Shown here: positions 63,001-64,000 of the stretch, one piece after another | Position numbering within the stretch: position 1 is the stretch's first letter | Layout: every line of letters starts with the position of its first letter | Assembly: GCA_026413255.1 (NCBI GenBank) | Contig: JAOCZO010000009.1 | Coordinates: 340,473 to 404,472 of the forward strand | Direction: 5' to 3' | Length of the DNA: 64,000 nt | Source: Fereydounia khargensis | Lineage: Eukaryota > Basidiomycota > Ustilaginomycetes > Urocystidales > Fereydouniaceae | Translations under genes and position numbers: made by a program | Notes under the pieces: model-generated | Databases searched by the model: none | What the model saw: the letters and a program-made list of their open reading frames with translations, nothing else | What the model was told of the DNA's origin: nothing

Positions 63001-63481
63001 ATGAAGCTTCCTTCTGTGCTTTTCATGGTCTTTTTGCCCACGTTGTCCTCCGCCGCCATGCTCAAGGTCTTGCTGCAACGAAAGCAGCTGTACGAAGCTC
63101 TGACAAACTCGTACCTTCATGCAGGACGTCAGACTCCCGAAGTGTGAGACTTTGTTTGAACCCTTACCGTTAACTCCAGCAAACTGACATCTTTTTCTGA
63201 TAAATATCTTTGAAATTTACCTGCATACAGTGCCACGCAGATGAGACTGTAAGTTGTGCAACTCAAGATTTTGAATTGCAAACGTACTGATGAACGTCAC
63301 ACACTGTAGAATCAGAGACAAGGTGGAGGCAGCCATGTGGCCGGGCTATCTTGTTGACGAAATGGATAGCCGTCTGGCCAGTGCTCGAGACCTTGCCTGG
63401 AAGCTTCTTCACGAAAAAAGTCATGACGGATATGTGAAAGAACTCATCAAAGAAGTCGCTCCCACCAAGACCAACAGCTAG
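63001..63481 (+). CDS. Telomere-proximal secreted protein with 18-nt micro-exon
   Basis: Exons 63001-63143, 63231-63248 (18 nt) and 63310-63481. They total 333 nt, or 110 residues, with phase-2 junctions and GT-AG ends throughout. The leader is MKLPSVLFMVFLPTLSSAA. The mature peptide of about 90 residues is helical and charged, ending KSHDGYVKELIKEVAPTKTNS. The 18-nt exon encodes ATQMR and is flanked by a CTGCATACAG acceptor and GTAAGT donor. It is the last gene before the telomere, whose repeats start 445 bp after its stop. Micro-exon plus phase-2 introns recall the array genes, though no residues align. Function unknown. Confidence 0.75.
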
Positions 63482-63925
63482 AGCTTTCCGTCACCAATCA
63501 ATCCGACGCCACAGTCCGCTTGAAATGGCTCCAAGGCGCTCCAAGTCGCCTTGTTCTCCGGAGTTAGACAAAATGCTTGATACAGACTATTTTGTAGCCC
63601 AGCATGACCTCAATCTCCCTTGTCTCCAACCACCTCCTTCCACTGCAAATACAAAGAATCTTATGCACTTTGTTGGCTTGTTGAGCCTTCACTTTCCAGC
63701 TTGGCTTGGGCCTTTTTGGACCGCGCGCACCATCACCAAACTCCGTGATGGGGCGTCTCTTGTATTGATCCGAGCCGAGCCTAGCTCGGACACTTCCGTG
63801 ACTGGCCAAGTGAGCAGAGCGAGCGCCCTGAAAAGTCTGACTGCTTATCACGGGAATGGGTGTGACTGTGCCAAAGCACAGCCAGTCTCATCACAAAATG
63901 AAGTACTCCCATGGTGGCTTCATGT
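63482..63925. other. Subtelomeric flank
   Basis: A 134-codon open frame (63525-63929) runs up to the telomere repeats with no leader or motif; judged unlikely. No X- or Y-type repeat or helicase gene is present. Confidence 0.5.
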
Positions 63926-64000
63926 TTAGGGTTAGGGTTAGGGTTAGGGTTAGGGTTAGGGTTAGGGTTAGGGTTAGGGTTAGGGTTAGGGTTAGGGTTA
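63926..64000. repeat. Telomere, (TTAGGG)12.5
   Basis: Perfect TTAGGG units from 63926 to the end of the window, with no variants. The G-rich strand is the plus strand, so the chromosome end is to the right. Confidence 0.99.

Noticed and set aside
63525-63929. 134-codon open frame ending at the telomere
   Set aside because: No leader, no splice support and it runs into the TTAGGG repeats. A truncated gene cannot be excluded.

Overview
This is the right-hand end of a fungal chromosome. The last 75 bases (63926-64000) are pure TTAGGG telomere repeat. Inward of it lies a gene-sparse subtelomere rich in small secreted proteins. GT-AG introns of about 45-180 nt with CTRAC-like branch sites, a Het-C protein, an OPT transporter, Dal5-type and sugar MFS transporters and a heme-thiolate peroxygenase all point to a filamentous or dimorphic fungus. 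Several long single-exon genes and the clustering of effector-like secreted genes suggest a basidiomycete, perhaps a smut relative (Ustilaginomycotina). That placement is inference only.

Region 1 (1-15.2 kb) is a tandem array of eleven related secreted-protein genes, all on the minus strand. Each has four exons: a signal-peptide exon ending in W[FL]-x2-A-x2-[ST][MI]-x2-V, an exon with an invariant W-x2-Y-R, and (in ten copies) a 27-nt micro-exon, followed by a divergent last exon. All introns are phase 2 and all ten complete models close in frame. Most promoters carry a TATA-like GATAAA element about 50-70 bp upstream of the ATG and a cluster of TCGGA pentamers about 130-200 bp upstream.

Region 2 (15.6-30.5 kb) holds ordinary genes: a sugar transporter, Het-C with a Q/N-rich tail, a sterol-desaturase-like hydroxylase, a methionine-permease-like APC transporter, a basic secreted protein, a short degenerate repeat block and an unknown protein with RRVDARTEWPEDFE repeats. 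Region 3 (32.9-45.6 kb) has a secreted heme-thiolate peroxidase, six small or medium secreted proteins and an eight-helix membrane protein of unknown function.

Region 4 (46.8-56.4 kb) has a Dal5-family transporter divergent from a TauD-type dioxygenase, which looks like a sulfonate-use module. It also has an intron-containing tRNA-Glu(CTC), a secreted cysteine-rich protein and an OPT transporter broken by an apparent one-base frameshift. Region 5 (57.5-64 kb) has three more secreted proteins and then the telomere. A second secreted family (Cys-x19/20-Cys) is dispersed at 42.4, 52.3 and 60.5 kb.

About 21 of the 30 protein-coding loci encode predicted secreted proteins, so the arm looks like a host- or niche-interaction region interleaved with nutrient transporters. 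No function is assigned to the array family.
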